Shown here piece by piece: positions 36,022 to 44,731 of a DNA stretch of 58,063 nucleotides. How positions within the stretch are numbered: position 1 is the first letter of the stretch; each line of letters begins with the position of its first letter. The position numbers and the translations under genes are program-made. The notes below the pieces were generated by a model. The model saw only the letters and a program-made list of their open reading frames with translations. It ran no database searches and was not told the DNA's origin. Source of the DNA: Verrucomicrobia bacterium Tous-C9LFEB (GTDB lineage: Bacteria; Verrucomicrobiota; Verrucomicrobiia; Methylacidiphilales; UBA1321); contig NEUU01000023.1 in NCBI GenBank assembly GCA_002304345.1, forward strand, positions 1 to 58,063, in the 5' to 3' direction.

Positions 36022-36753
36022 ATGGGCGTCCAAATCCGTAAAATCACCAAAACCTTTAACAAGTTCGTCGCGCTGAAGAACGTCAATCTCGACGTCCAGC
36101 CGGGCGAACTCCTCGCCTTGCTCGGCCCCAGCGGTTCCGGCAAGACAACGCTGCTGCGTATCGTGGCGGGACTTGAATTCGCCGATCCCGGCCACGGCCA
36201 GATTCTCTTCCACGGAGAAGACGTCACCTACCACAGCGCCTACAAACGCCGCGCCGGTTTCGTCTTCCAACACTACGCGCTGTTCCAGCACATGAACATT
36301 TTCGAAAACGTCGCGTTCGGTCTGCGCGTGCGTCCCCGCGCACTACGACCCACGGAAGACGAGATCCGCGACCGGGTCTTCACGCTCCTCAAGCGCGTAC
36401 AGCTTGATCATCTCGCCAAACGCTTCCCCTCCCAGCTTTCCGGCGGACAACGCCAGCGCATCGCCCTCGCCCGCGCTCTGGCCATTGAACCGCGTGTGCT
36501 CCTGCTTGATGAACCTTTCGGCGCGCTCGACGCCAAGGTCCGCAAGGAACTGCGCCGCTGGCTGCGTCAATTTCACGAAGAAACCCACCTCACCACCCTC
36601 TTCGTCACACACGATCAGGATGAGGCGTTTGAACTCGCCGACCGCGTGGCCATCCTCAGTGAAGGCAACATCCAGCAGATCGGCTGCCCGAAGGAAATCG
36701 TCCAGCACCCGACCAACACCTTCGTGCACGACTTCCTCGGCCTGGATATCTAG
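36022..36753 (+). CDS. cysA: Sulfate ABC transporter ATP-binding protein CysA (short form)
   Basis: 243 aa, against about 360 for E. coli CysA: the nucleotide-binding domain is complete but the C-terminal TOBE regulatory domain is missing. Walker A GPSGSGKT (35-42), signature [15 protein letters not shown], Walker [13 protein letters not shown] and H-loop [10 protein letters not shown] are all present. The product ends naturally at [10 protein letters not shown], which is where the ATPase domain usually ends, and no continuing frame is seen, so it looks like a genuine short version. It should power sulfate uptake without TOBE-mediated control. Confidence 0.92.
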   Translation: MGVQIRKITKTFNKFVALKNVNLDVQPGELLALLGPSGSGKTTLLRIVAGLEFADPGHGQILFHGEDVTYHSAYKRRAGFVFQHYALFQHMNIFENVAFGLRVRPRALRPTEDEIRDRVFTLLKRVQLDHLAKRFPSQLSGGQRQRIALARALAIEPRVLLLDEPFGALDAKVRKELRRWLRQFHEETHLTTLFVTHDQDEAFELADRVAILSEGNIQQIGCPKEIVQHPTNTFVHDFLGLDI

Positions 36754-36814
36754 CCCGCGTCAACGCTAAAGCATTTTAAAAATTACTATAACCGTTACGA
36801 ATGTCATCGGTTTT

Positions 36815-36866
36815 CTGTAGGGCGCTTCGGTGAAGCGCCATGGCGGCTCACCGAGCCGCCCTACAG
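36815..36866. repeat. Twin-hairpin repeat, copy E
   Basis: CTGTAG, stem GGCGCTTC with loop GGT, spacer AT, stem GGCGGCTC with loop ACC, CTACAG. The first arm equals that of copy A; the second differs in two paired positions. It lies between convergent cysA and the oxidoreductase gene and may also stop transcription. Confidence 0.9.
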
Positions 36867-36903
36867 CAAGGCACATGCGACTAGAGTTTTCAAATAATCG
36901 CCG

Positions 36904-38268
36904 TTACGTCGTGAGCGGCTTGACCGGGATGGCAATGCCCGACCGACTATCCGGCATCACCGGATAATCCGGCGAATCCACGCCGTGAATCAGATTCTGA
37001 ATCTTGACCCACTTCCCCGTGGCAATCGACTCGTTCGCCGCGACGCCGCACAAAATCGAGTACGCTCCGCTGCGCTGGTCTGCCGCGCGTAAAAACTTGT
37101 CCGGTTCCGGATTGCCGAAGAGATCGTGCAACATCACATCGTCGCCGCCACCATGGCCGCCTTGTCCCGTCCACAGCGGCACTTCATACGCCGCTTCGCG
37201 GGTGGGATAAATACGCGTGAAGGTGCCCTCTTTCTTCAACGCGCCTGGCACGGTGCCATCGCCGTTGATGTAGACCGTTTCCTCGCACTTGTGCTCGAGG
37301 CGGCCCTTCGTCCCGTTGAACTGGATTGTGAACCCTTCCCACGCGCAGAACGCGTTCAGGCTATACTTCAGCGTCACGCCGGTATTGTAATTCACCAAGG
37401 CCTGCATCGAATCTTCGATATCAATATCCGCGCTGAAAATACACTGGTCGCGATGATAACCGTCGTACACTTCCTGCTGCCGATACAAGGAATTCAATTC
37501 CTCGTTCGACGACAGATCCAGCTTGAACGGACATTTACCCGCCTCGGGACAATCGCCGCACCGCTTGCCCGGATGCTTCAAGCCCAGCCGTTGCGCCGTC
37601 GCGGGCGTGGCAAAACGGCGGTGCCCCGTCGCCACCACTTCTTCCGGAACCGCCGACAGCCACCAGTTCACCAAGTCAAAGTGATGGGTTGATTTGTGCA
37701 CCAGCAGACCGCCCGAATTCCGCTTGTGGCGGTGCCAGCGGCGGAAATAGTCCGCCCCGTGATAAGTATCGAGCATCCACTGAAAATCCACCGACAGGAT
37801 ATCGCCGATCACGCCCGACATCAGCAATTCCTTCACCTGCGAGCGCGGCGGCGCATAGCGATAATTGAAGGTCACGCGAACACTGCGGCCCGTCTTCTTC
37901 TGCGTGTCGATGATCCGCTGCCCCCGCGCCGCGTCGATTGTCATCGGCTTTTCCGTGATCACATCGCAGCCCAGCTCCATCGCCCGGCAGATATAGTGAT
38001 CATGGAAGGAGTCCTGACACGTCACGATGACCGTATCCGGCTTGGTCTCGGCTATCATTCTTTCGAAATCCTCGTCCGCATAAAGCTTCGGCGCGAATGC
38101 GGCCACTTCGGGAATTTGCGCGGCGAGGGAAAGGCGTCCCGCATTGCGGTCGCAGAGACCCACGATGCGGCTGGTTGATTTATACGTCTTGGAAAGAGCG
38201 TCGAGATACATCCGGCAACGGCTGCCGAGGCCAACGACGGCGTAGGTGGTAACTTTGGGAGCTGACAT
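36904..38268 (-). CDS. Gfo/Idh/MocA family NAD(P)-dependent oxidoreductase
   Basis: 454 aa. The N-terminal Rossmann motif is YAVVGLGSRCRMYLDAL, then the family's conserved EKPMT (Lys107) and the HKSTHHFDLVNWW block, which holds the catalytic-region His residues. A three-Cys cluster (C237, C240, C246 in RCGDCPEAGKC) in the middle suggests a bound metal or a disulfide, seen in only some subfamilies. Members act on sugars, inositols or aminosugars, and some remove sugars by a redox mechanism. No signal peptide. It is monocistronic between a repeat and a gap before tag. Substrate unknown. Confidence 0.87.
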   Translation of the reverse strand: MSAPKVTTYAVVGLGSRCRMYLDALSKTYKSTSRIVGLCDRNAGRLSLAAQIPEVAAFAPKLYADEDFERMIAETKPDTVIVTCQDSFHDHYICRAMELGCDVITEKPMTIDAARGQRIIDTQKKTGRSVRVTFNYRYAPPRSQVKELLMSGVIGDILSVDFQWMLDTYHGADYFRRWHRHKRNSGGLLVHKSTHHFDLVNWWLSAVPEEVVATGHRRFATPATAQRLGLKHPGKRCGDCPEAGKCPFKLDLSSNEELNSLYRQQEVYDGYHRDQCIFSADIDIEDSMQALVNYNTGVTLKYSLNAFCAWEGFTIQFNGTKGRLEHKCEETVYINGDGTVPGALKKEGTFTRIYPTREAAYEVPLWTGQGGHGGGDDVMLHDLFGNPEPDKFLRAADQRSGAYSILCGVAANESIATGKWVKIQNLIHGVDSPDYPVMPDSRSGIAIPVKPLTT

Positions 38269-38519
38269 GCCCCTACTCTAATTCCACCGCTCCCAAATCG
38301 GAATAACGCTTCGGCTCAATCACTTGACATTTTCGCTCGCCAATAGTGTCTAAAAGAGAGTGTGCCGTTGACGGGGATTGGGCGAGGCAACCGAGAGCAG
38401 TCAATGCCCGCTGCGGTCTTGGCGGTCGAGAGCAACGTGATCCAAAGAACCCAAAATCAACAGCCCTTCGGGCCAGAACGATCCGAGTGGCACCATGCCC
38501 TTTTGATTGTCGACAAAGC

Positions 38520-39098
38520 CTAGCCTACCGATTGACAGCGGAAACAACCCGTCACGTGATCGTCCACAAGGCCGACCGCCTGCATCCATGCATAGACGAT
38601 GACCGGTCCGACGAATTTGAAACCGCGCTTTTTGAGTGCCGTAGAAATCTCTTCGGACAGCGCTGTCTTGGCCGGAATTTGCCCCGGCTGTGTCCAGTGA
38701 TTGCGGATCGGTTTGCCGCCTACCATGGCCCAGATGAACTCCGAAAAATCCTCGCCGTTCTTCTGCATTTCCAGATAGGCCTTGGCGTTGCCGATGGTCG
38801 CCTCGATCTTGGCGCGGGAGCGGATGATATCCGCATTCATCACCAACTGCTCCACATCCTTCGGACCGAATTTTGCCACCACCTTGGGATCGAATCCCTT
38901 GAAGGCTTTGCGAAACCCCTCGCGCTTGCGCAGGATGATCAACCACGATAATCCCGCCTGAAAACCATCCAGCATGAGTTTCTCCCAGAGCGCGCGGCTG
39001 TCCCGCTCGGGCACTCCCCATTCCGCATCATGATAAGCCTGCAACAGCGGATCGTGAGTCGCCCACGTGCACCGCACGACAGTCTTTGGCTTTTTCAT
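38520..39098 (-). CDS. tag: DNA-3-methyladenine glycosylase I
   Basis: 192 aa from the ATG at 39098. This start was chosen because the Tag-specific N-terminus (VVRCTWATHDPLLQAYHDAEWGVPERDSRALWEKLMLDGFQAGLSW) begins immediately after it; the longer frame runs into the neighbouring gene. The zinc site of Tag is recognisable as Cys and His near the N-terminus, and DDHVTGCFRC near the C-terminus. It removes 3-methyladenine from alkylated DNA. It lies 25 bp downstream of the GH36 gene on the same strand, probably by chance. Confidence 0.94.
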   Translation of the reverse strand: MKKPKTVVRCTWATHDPLLQAYHDAEWGVPERDSRALWEKLMLDGFQAGLSWLIILRKREGFRKAFKGFDPKVVAKFGPKDVEQLVMNADIIRSRAKIEATIGNAKAYLEMQKNGEDFSEFIWAMVGGKPIRNHWTQPGQIPAKTALSEEISTALKKRGFKFVGPVIVYAWMQAVGLVDDHVTGCFRCQSVG

Positions 39099-39123
39099 GC
39101 GTTTAGTCCGGGGAGTTTCACCC

Positions 39124-41325
39124 TCACACTGCTTTAAGATGCCAGATCTGGCTGAAGAAATCGCCCGTCGGCATGGTGATCGAAAGACCGCACTGCATGA
39201 GCAAGTCGCCGCGATACACGTCCTCCGTGCCCACCACGCGATACGACCGTTTCGGATCGAGTCCGCGCAACGTAACGTAATCGATACCGCAACTCGGCTG
39301 GCAGAGAATCGTGACGTGCGTCGCGAGAGCTTCGCTTTGATCAGCCGCCACCACAATCCAGGCGCTTTCATTCGAGGTGAACGGACTCTTCAGCCGATAG
39401 AGATCGCCATTCATCAGGAGCCCCCGTACCTGCTTGTAGAACTTCACCTGCTCGATGGCTTCCGCGCGATCTTCCGCGCTCAATGCCGAGAGATCCATCT
39501 CGTAACCAAACGCCCCGGTCATCGCCACATGCCCGCGTGTGCGGAATGGCGTCACGCGGCCCACCTGGTGATTCGGCACCACGGATACGTGCGCGGCCAT
39601 GGTGCTTAACGGATAGGCCAGGCTCGTGCCGTACTGGCTGCGCAGGCGGCAGATCGCGTCCGAATTATCACTCGTCCAGATTTGCGGCATGTAATAGAGA
39701 ATGCCCGCATCGAAGCGTCCGCCACCGCCCGAGCAACCCTCGAACAGGATGTGCGGAAATTCCTTCGTGAAATATTCCATCATCGAATAGAGGCCCAACA
39801 CATAACGATGCGCCGTTTCCTGCTGCCGTTCGGGCGGCAACGCGGCGGAACCGCACTCGGTCATATGCCGGTTCATGTCCCACTTCACGTAGGCGATCGG
39901 CGCTTCGCGCAAAATCTTGCTGATGCTGCGCTGGATTTCTTCCCGCACTTCGGAACGCGAAATATCCAGTATATATTGCGACCGGCCTTCCGTGCGTTGA
40001 CGGCCCGGCACATGCACGCACCAATCCGGGTGCGCCCGGTACAGATCGCTGTCGGGCGAAATCATTTCCGGTTCAAACCACAGGCCAAACTTCATGCCCT
40101 GTCCATTGACCCGCTGGCCGAGATCGGTCAATCCATTCGGCAACTTGTTGCGATCAACCACCCAGTCGCCCAGCGACGTGCGGTCATCATTGCGGCGGCC
40201 AAACCAGCCGTCATCCAAAACGAACAACTCGAGACCAATGTCCGCCCCTGCCTTCGCAATGCGTTCCAGCTTCTCCGCGTCAAAATCAAAATAGGTCGCC
40301 TCCCAGTTGTTCACCAGAATCGGTCGTTCCTTGTCTTTCCACTCGCCGCGCAAGAGATGCGCACGATAGAAGCGATGCAACTGGCGGGACATCTCGCCCA
40401 GGCCGTTCGGCGAGAAAACCAGCACCGCTTCCGGCGTCTGGAACGTCGCGCCAGAGTCGAGCTGCCAGTCGAAATCAAACGGATTGATGCCGATCTGCGC
40501 GCGCACGCAGTCATGCGAATCCCGATCGACCGACGCGACGAAGTTGCCGCTGTAGACGAGATTGAAGCCGTACACATTGCCATGCTCCTCGTTCGCCCCG
40601 AGTTCGGTCAGCGCGAAAAACGGATTCTGCTGATGACTGCTGACTCCGCGCTTACTGTCGACCGACTGAAGGCCCCGGCGCAGTGGCGTGACAATGACAT
40701 CGCGCTCGCGGGCCCACGCGCCGCTGAGCTGCAGGAATTGATAATTCGCGTACGAGGATGTGAAATCAACCGAACTAGACAATGCGCGCCGGATATTCAG
40801 CGAATCCTTGCCGCGATTCACAAAACGCATTGACCGCGTCAGCACCGGATAGGCGGCAAACACGGAATACAACAACTCCACCGTCAGCCCCAACTTCGCA
40901 TCCTCCAGCTCCAGCACCAACGTCTCCGCATCTTCCGGCTGGTTGGTGAAAGTGGCGGGAAGTCCTTCCAGCGCCGGTTTGCCGCTTTCGATGCGATGCG
41001 ACTTGTAGCGCAGGTCGAGAATCCGCGATCCATCCACCGGCTGATACACTTCCACCGCAGGCTGGCGATAATCGGACGTGCCGTAGACAGGACACTCCTG
41101 CGGCGCGCCGTCGAGACTGAACAAGCGATCTCCCGGAACCACATTCGGCCCAAACGACCGATCACGCCGTACCACGAGACCTTCGACACTTTGCGGAGCT
41201 ACCGTCGCCCCCCAATGAATGTGGAGGGGAAATCCCTGCTCATGGATTTTAATGACATAGGTGGAATTCGCCGACTGAAGGAAGAACGTTTTTGACTCGG
41301 GAAGATAAGTAATCAGCTTGCTCAT
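39124..41325 (-). CDS. GH36 alpha-galactosidase
   Basis: 733 aa, standard for GH36. ILVNNWEATYFDFDAEKLERIAKAGADIGLELFVLDDGWFGRRNDD opens the barrel, GLWFEPEMISPDSDLYRAHPDW follows, the nucleophile Asp lies in YVKWDMNRHMTE, and the acid/base Asp in the block IWTSDNSDA after FEGCSGGGGRFDAG. The N-terminal super-sandwich domain is present. No signal peptide, so it is cytoplasmic and would release galactose from imported raffinose-type or galactomannan oligosaccharides; galT at 54026 could take the galactose onward. The symporter gene lies 117 bp upstream on the same strand. Confidence 0.94.
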   Translation of the reverse strand: MSKLITYLPESKTFFLQSANSTYVIKIHEQGFPLHIHWGATVAPQSVEGLVVRRDRSFGPNVVPGDRLFSLDGAPQECPVYGTSDYRQPAVEVYQPVDGSRILDLRYKSHRIESGKPALEGLPATFTNQPEDAETLVLELEDAKLGLTVELLYSVFAAYPVLTRSMRFVNRGKDSLNIRRALSSSVDFTSSYANYQFLQLSGAWARERDVIVTPLRRGLQSVDSKRGVSSHQQNPFFALTELGANEEHGNVYGFNLVYSGNFVASVDRDSHDCVRAQIGINPFDFDWQLDSGATFQTPEAVLVFSPNGLGEMSRQLHRFYRAHLLRGEWKDKERPILVNNWEATYFDFDAEKLERIAKAGADIGLELFVLDDGWFGRRNDDRTSLGDWVVDRNKLPNGLTDLGQRVNGQGMKFGLWFEPEMISPDSDLYRAHPDWCVHVPGRQRTEGRSQYILDISRSEVREEIQRSISKILREAPIAYVKWDMNRHMTECGSAALPPERQQETAHRYVLGLYSMMEYFTKEFPHILFEGCSGGGGRFDAGILYYMPQIWTSDNSDAICRLRSQYGTSLAYPLSTMAAHVSVVPNHQVGRVTPFRTRGHVAMTGAFGYEMDLSALSAEDRAEAIEQVKFYKQVRGLLMNGDLYRLKSPFTSNESAWIVVAADQSEALATHVTILCQPSCGIDYVTLRGLDPKRSYRVVGTEDVYRGDLLMQCGLSITMPTGDFFSQIWHLKAV

Positions 41326-41421
41326 AAAGTGGTGGCATCCACGTATGGCAGGCAGCGGTTAATTGAAAAGACCGATTTTAGGCTTCGCTATTTAAGCTAC
41401 GGACTAACCCGCCATTGCCCC

Positions 41422-41447
41422 CTTAACCGTAAGCTCTTACGGTTAAG
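41422..41447 (-). terminator. Perfect hairpin at the symporter stop codon
   Basis: CTTAACCGTAAG and CTTACGGTTAAG form a perfect 12-bp stem with a 2-nt centre. The last base pairs include the symporter stop codon (41443-41445), so it is likely a terminator or 3' stabiliser of that message. Confidence 0.55.
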
Positions 41448-43230
41448 TTCCCACGGCCACCGGTTCAGGCTCCGAGCTTGCCTTTTTCGATGTCAGCAGC
41501 GACACCACCACCAGCACCACGAACGCCAATGGAATCGTCACAATTCCCGGCTGACTGAACGGAGCCAGCGCATCCGCTGGATTCAGTCCGTAGACATGCT
41601 GATAGGCCTCCTTGCTGAGCAAAACCCATGTCAGCGACGACAGCATCCCCACGATAATGGAAAGCGTCACCCCGGTCTTGGTCGTGCCCTTCCAGAACAG
41701 CACCATCACCAACGCGGGAAGATTTGCCGAAGCCGCAATATTGAACGCCCAGCCGACAAGGAACGTGACATTCATCTTTTCGAACGCGACACCCAGAATC
41801 ATCGCCAACACACCCACCACCACCGCCACAAGTTTGCCCGCTGTCACCTTCGCGCCATCGTGCAATTCGATCTTGCAGAAGTTCGCCAGAATATCGTGCA
41901 CCACCGCTCCGCTGGCGGCGAGAATGAGACCGCTCACGGTGCCGAGCACCGTCGTGAACGCGATGGCCGAGATCACGGCAAAAGCAAGTTCGCCGAAGGT
42001 GCGCGCCAATAATGGCGCCGCCATATTGCTATTCGTCACGTCGAGCGCGCCACTCGTCATCGCACCGAAGCCGAGATAGAGCGTCAGCACATAGAAGAAA
42101 CCAATGCTCGCAATACCCACCACCGTGCTCTTGCGCGCGCTGGCCTGATCTTTGACCGTGTAGTAGCGGATCAGGATGTGCGGCAAGGACGCGGTCCCGG
42201 CAAAGAGTGCCAACATCAGCGAGACAAAATCGATTTTCGCTTTCCAATCCCCGCTGCGGAGCCCCTTGAAAGTCGGACTCGCCCCCGGCACCAGCAAATC
42301 ACTACCTGGCTTCAACTGGGCGCGATACACTGTCGTCACGGCCGTGCCCGCCTCGGTCTTTTCGGTGAGTTTCTTGGGTTCCTGACGCCAGACTTCCACC
42401 TGACTTTTTTCGAGAACACTGAAATATTCGAACGGCCCCAGCGGCCCCGTGCTCGTCACATCGCCCGGCAAGCGCCGGATATGACCGACCGGTTGCAAAT
42501 CGCCCTCGCCTGGACCTCGTCCCTGCGGCACGCCATTGACAAATGTTTTCTTCGCCCCGTCCGGCGCGGTCAAGACCGTCACGCGTTGCTCCTGCAAATC
42601 TTCCGGAGCTACCGTGAATCCCCGTTGTAAAATCATCACCGTCAGAATCGCGCAAAAGAAAACGAGCAGCGATCCCTTGATAAATTGCACCCACGTGGTC
42701 GATACCATGCCTGCCGTCACCACAATCGTGATCACCACCACGCCCACCAGCAACACACCGGTCAGATGCGAGAAACCGAGCAACGGTTTCACGAGCGCGC
42801 CCGCGCCGACCATTTGCGGAATCAGGTAGAACAAACTCACCACCAGCGTGCTGATCGCCGCCGCGAGCTTTACACCACGCGAATGGAATTGTGCATCCAG
42901 CGCGTCGGCAAAAGTAAACTTGCCCATCCGCTTCAGCGGTTCCGCAATGACAAAGAGCGCCACGATCCAGCCCGCGAGATAACCGATGGAATAGAGAAAT
43001 CCGTCGTAACCGTAGAACGCGATCATCCCGCAGATGCCGAGAAACGACGCGGCGGAAAGGTAATCCCCGGCAAACGCAATGCCGTTCACGAACCAGTGAA
43101 TCTGCCCATGCGCGGCGTAATAGCCGTGCGACGATTTCGCCTTGGACCCGAGATAAAAGCTGATGCCCAAGACGACCGCCACAAAGGTTCCGAAAACCAA
43201 AATAGCAGTCCACGATGCCTGATAAATCAT
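41443..43230 (-). CDS. Sodium:solute symporter, acetate permease (ActP)-like
   Basis: 595 aa with about 13 membrane helices. SSF-family blocks include YAAHGQIHWFVNGIAFAGDYLSAASFLGICGMIAFYGYDGFLYSIGYLAGW and PHILIRYYTVKDQASARKSTVVGI. The segment of ~100 residues between 205 and 320 is a hydrophilic insertion, larger than in typical ActP. It is preceded by a DUF485 gene, the same pairing as yjcH-actP, so the substrate is more likely a short carboxylate such as acetate than a sugar despite the surrounding glycosidases. Confidence 0.85.
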   Translation of the reverse strand: MIYQASWTAILVFGTFVAVVLGISFYLGSKAKSSHGYYAAHGQIHWFVNGIAFAGDYLSAASFLGICGMIAFYGYDGFLYSIGYLAGWIVALFVIAEPLKRMGKFTFADALDAQFHSRGVKLAAAISTLVVSLFYLIPQMVGAGALVKPLLGFSHLTGVLLVGVVVITIVVTAGMVSTTWVQFIKGSLLVFFCAILTVMILQRGFTVAPEDLQEQRVTVLTAPDGAKKTFVNGVPQGRGPGEGDLQPVGHIRRLPGDVTSTGPLGPFEYFSVLEKSQVEVWRQEPKKLTEKTEAGTAVTTVYRAQLKPGSDLLVPGASPTFKGLRSGDWKAKIDFVSLMLALFAGTASLPHILIRYYTVKDQASARKSTVVGIASIGFFYVLTLYLGFGAMTSGALDVTNSNMAAPLLARTFGELAFAVISAIAFTTVLGTVSGLILAASGAVVHDILANFCKIELHDGAKVTAGKLVAVVVGVLAMILGVAFEKMNVTFLVGWAFNIAASANLPALVMVLFWKGTTKTGVTLSIIVGMLSSLTWVLLSKEAYQHVYGLNPADALAPFSQPGIVTIPLAFVVLVVVSLLTSKKASSEPEPVAVGT

Positions 43231-43266
43231 ACCTGTCCTTCTCCCCTCAGCTTGTTGTCAGTCGTC

Positions 43267-43518
43267 CTACGAACCGCTCTTCTCGTGATGATCATCCTCT
43301 GCGTGATAGAGGTAGAGCACCGCCAGCCCGAAGGCTGCCGCGATCAAGCCCATCCCGGACCAAATCGCCACATTTACTCCGCCCCACCACGGGTGGGACA
43401 TCGCTTCGGGATCAAGCGCGTTGACGCCAATAAATCCCGCGTAAAGAAACAGATAGAGAAAGAAGAGACGCAAACCCCAACGCGCATTTCGCTGCGACGA
43501 CAGTGATGATGGTGACAT
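43267..43518 (-). CDS. DUF485 membrane protein paired with the symporter
   Basis: 83 aa from the ATG at 43518, chosen because the family begins shortly before the first helix; an ATG at 43581 would add 21 residues. Two membrane helices: WGLRLFFLYLFLYAGFIGVNAL and VAIWSGMGLIAAAFGLAVLYLYH, with a short acidic/His-rich tail. DUF485 proteins (YjcH in E. coli) accompany ActP-type symporters, and this one ends 36 bp before the symporter start. The ribosome-binding site is weak for either start. Confidence 0.72.
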   Translation of the reverse strand: MSPSSLSSQRNARWGLRLFFLYLFLYAGFIGVNALDPEAMSHPWWGGVNVAIWSGMGLIAAAFGLAVLYLYHAEDDHHEKSGS

Positions 43519-43629
43519 CGGCCACAACTTGCACCAGCCTCGCGCCTCACGCAAGTTCTTTTTTAATAGCCATATAAACATTACTAATACTAAAATTTAA
43601 TCCTCAAAAGCAAGAAATCGGGATTGCAT

Positions 43630-43654
43630 TTGACATATGTTAAAGCGCTGTCAA
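43630..43654. promoter_or_regulatory. Inverted repeat upstream of the GH130 gene, candidate LacI-type operator
   Basis: TTGACA and TGTCAA flank a region with TTAAAGCGCT at its centre, ending 9 bp before the GH130 start codon. LacI-family operators often have an AAnCGnTT-like centre, and two LacI genes are nearby. A looser match (TGTTAAAGGTGCTATA) lies in the aldolase/LacI divergent region near 45738. Confidence 0.35.
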
Positions 43655-43663
43655 AATCCACCC

Positions 43664-44674
43664 ATGAGTTCACCTTTTCTGGCCCCGTCCCAAGTCAAAG
43701 TCGTCGGCGATGCCCTCCCCAATATTCCGTGGCAGGATCGTCCCGCCGGCGATCCCTCCGTCGTCTGGCGTTACACCCACAACCCCGTCATCCCCCGCAA
43801 TCCCTTCCCGGAAAGCAACAGCGCGTTCAACAGCGCCGTGGTCACGTTCAAGGGCAAATTCGCGGGCGTCTTCCGCTGCGATCACACCGACCGCAATCAG
43901 GAACTGCACGTCGGTTTCAGCGACGACGGCCTGAAGTGGAACATCAACCCGCAGAAAATCAAATTCATCGGTGCCGATCCCGACATCGCCAAGTGGGTTC
44001 TCGGTTATGACCCGCGCGTCGTCTGGCTCGAGGATCGCTACTACATCACGTGGTGCAACGCCTATGCCGGTACGCCGACCATTGGCGTCGCGTGGACCAA
44101 GGATTTCGAAACCTTCCATCAAATCGAAAACGCGTTCCTGCCGTTCAACCGCAATGGCGTGCTCTTCCCGCGCAAGATCAACGGCAAATATCTCATGCTC
44201 AGCCGCCCGAGCGATAACGGTCATACGCCCTTCGGCGATATCTTCGTCAGCGCCAGCCCGGACATGACCTATTGGGGTTGTCACCGTCACGTCATGGGCC
44301 GTGGGATCAGTCAATGGCAGGGATTGAAAATCGGCGCGGGTCCGATCCCGATCGAAACCAGCGAAGGCTGGCTGATGTTCTATCACGGCGTGCTGCAATC
44401 CTGTAATGGCTACGTCTACAGCTGGAGCGCTGCGTTGCTCGACCTGGAAAAGCCGTGGAAGGTCATCGCCGCACCGCGTCCGTACCTGATGTCGCCGCAA
44501 ACCCCGTACGAATGCATGGGCGACGTGCCGAATGTGACGTTCCCCTGCGCCGCGCTGGTCGATGCCCCCTCGGGTCGTTGCGCCATCTACTACGGCTGCG
44601 CCGATACCGTTACGAGCCTCGCCTTCTGTCGTGTGGACGAAGTCCTCACCTGGCTCAAAGCGAATAAAGCCTAG
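43664..44674 (+). CDS. GH130 family beta-mannoside phosphorylase-like enzyme
   Basis: 336 aa from the ATG at 43664; a start nine codons earlier is possible. The five-bladed propeller pattern is visible: NSAFNSAVVTFKGKFAGVFRCD, GFSDDGLKWNINPQKI, YDPRVVWLEDRYYITWCNAYAGTPTIGVAWTKDF, FLPFNRNGVLFPRKINGKYLMLSRPSD, and GPIPIETSEGWLMFYHGV. GH130 enzymes phosphorolyse beta-mannosides to mannose-1-phosphate, saving ATP. No signal peptide. It is divergent from the DUF485/symporter genes and convergent with the aldolase gene. Which glycoside it splits is not readable. Confidence 0.9.
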   Translation: MSSPFLAPSQVKVVGDALPNIPWQDRPAGDPSVVWRYTHNPVIPRNPFPESNSAFNSAVVTFKGKFAGVFRCDHTDRNQELHVGFSDDGLKWNINPQKIKFIGADPDIAKWVLGYDPRVVWLEDRYYITWCNAYAGTPTIGVAWTKDFETFHQIENAFLPFNRNGVLFPRKINGKYLMLSRPSDNGHTPFGDIFVSASPDMTYWGCHRHVMGRGISQWQGLKIGAGPIPIETSEGWLMFYHGVLQSCNGYVYSWSAALLDLEKPWKVIAAPRPYLMSPQTPYECMGDVPNVTFPCAALVDAPSGRCAIYYGCADTVTSLAFCRVDEVLTWLKANKA

Positions 44675-44687
44675 CACGGCATCGTTA

Positions 44688-44723
44688 GCTCGTGAATCCT
44701 GTCACGCGACAGGATTCACGAGC
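44688..44723. terminator. Bidirectional terminator hairpin
   Basis: GCTCGTGAATCCTGTC pairs perfectly with GACAGGATTCACGAGC (16 bp, loop ACGC). It stands between convergent genes, 14 bp after the GH130 stop and 9 bp from the aldolase stop. Confidence 0.75.
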
Positions 44724-44731
44724 GACTGGGC

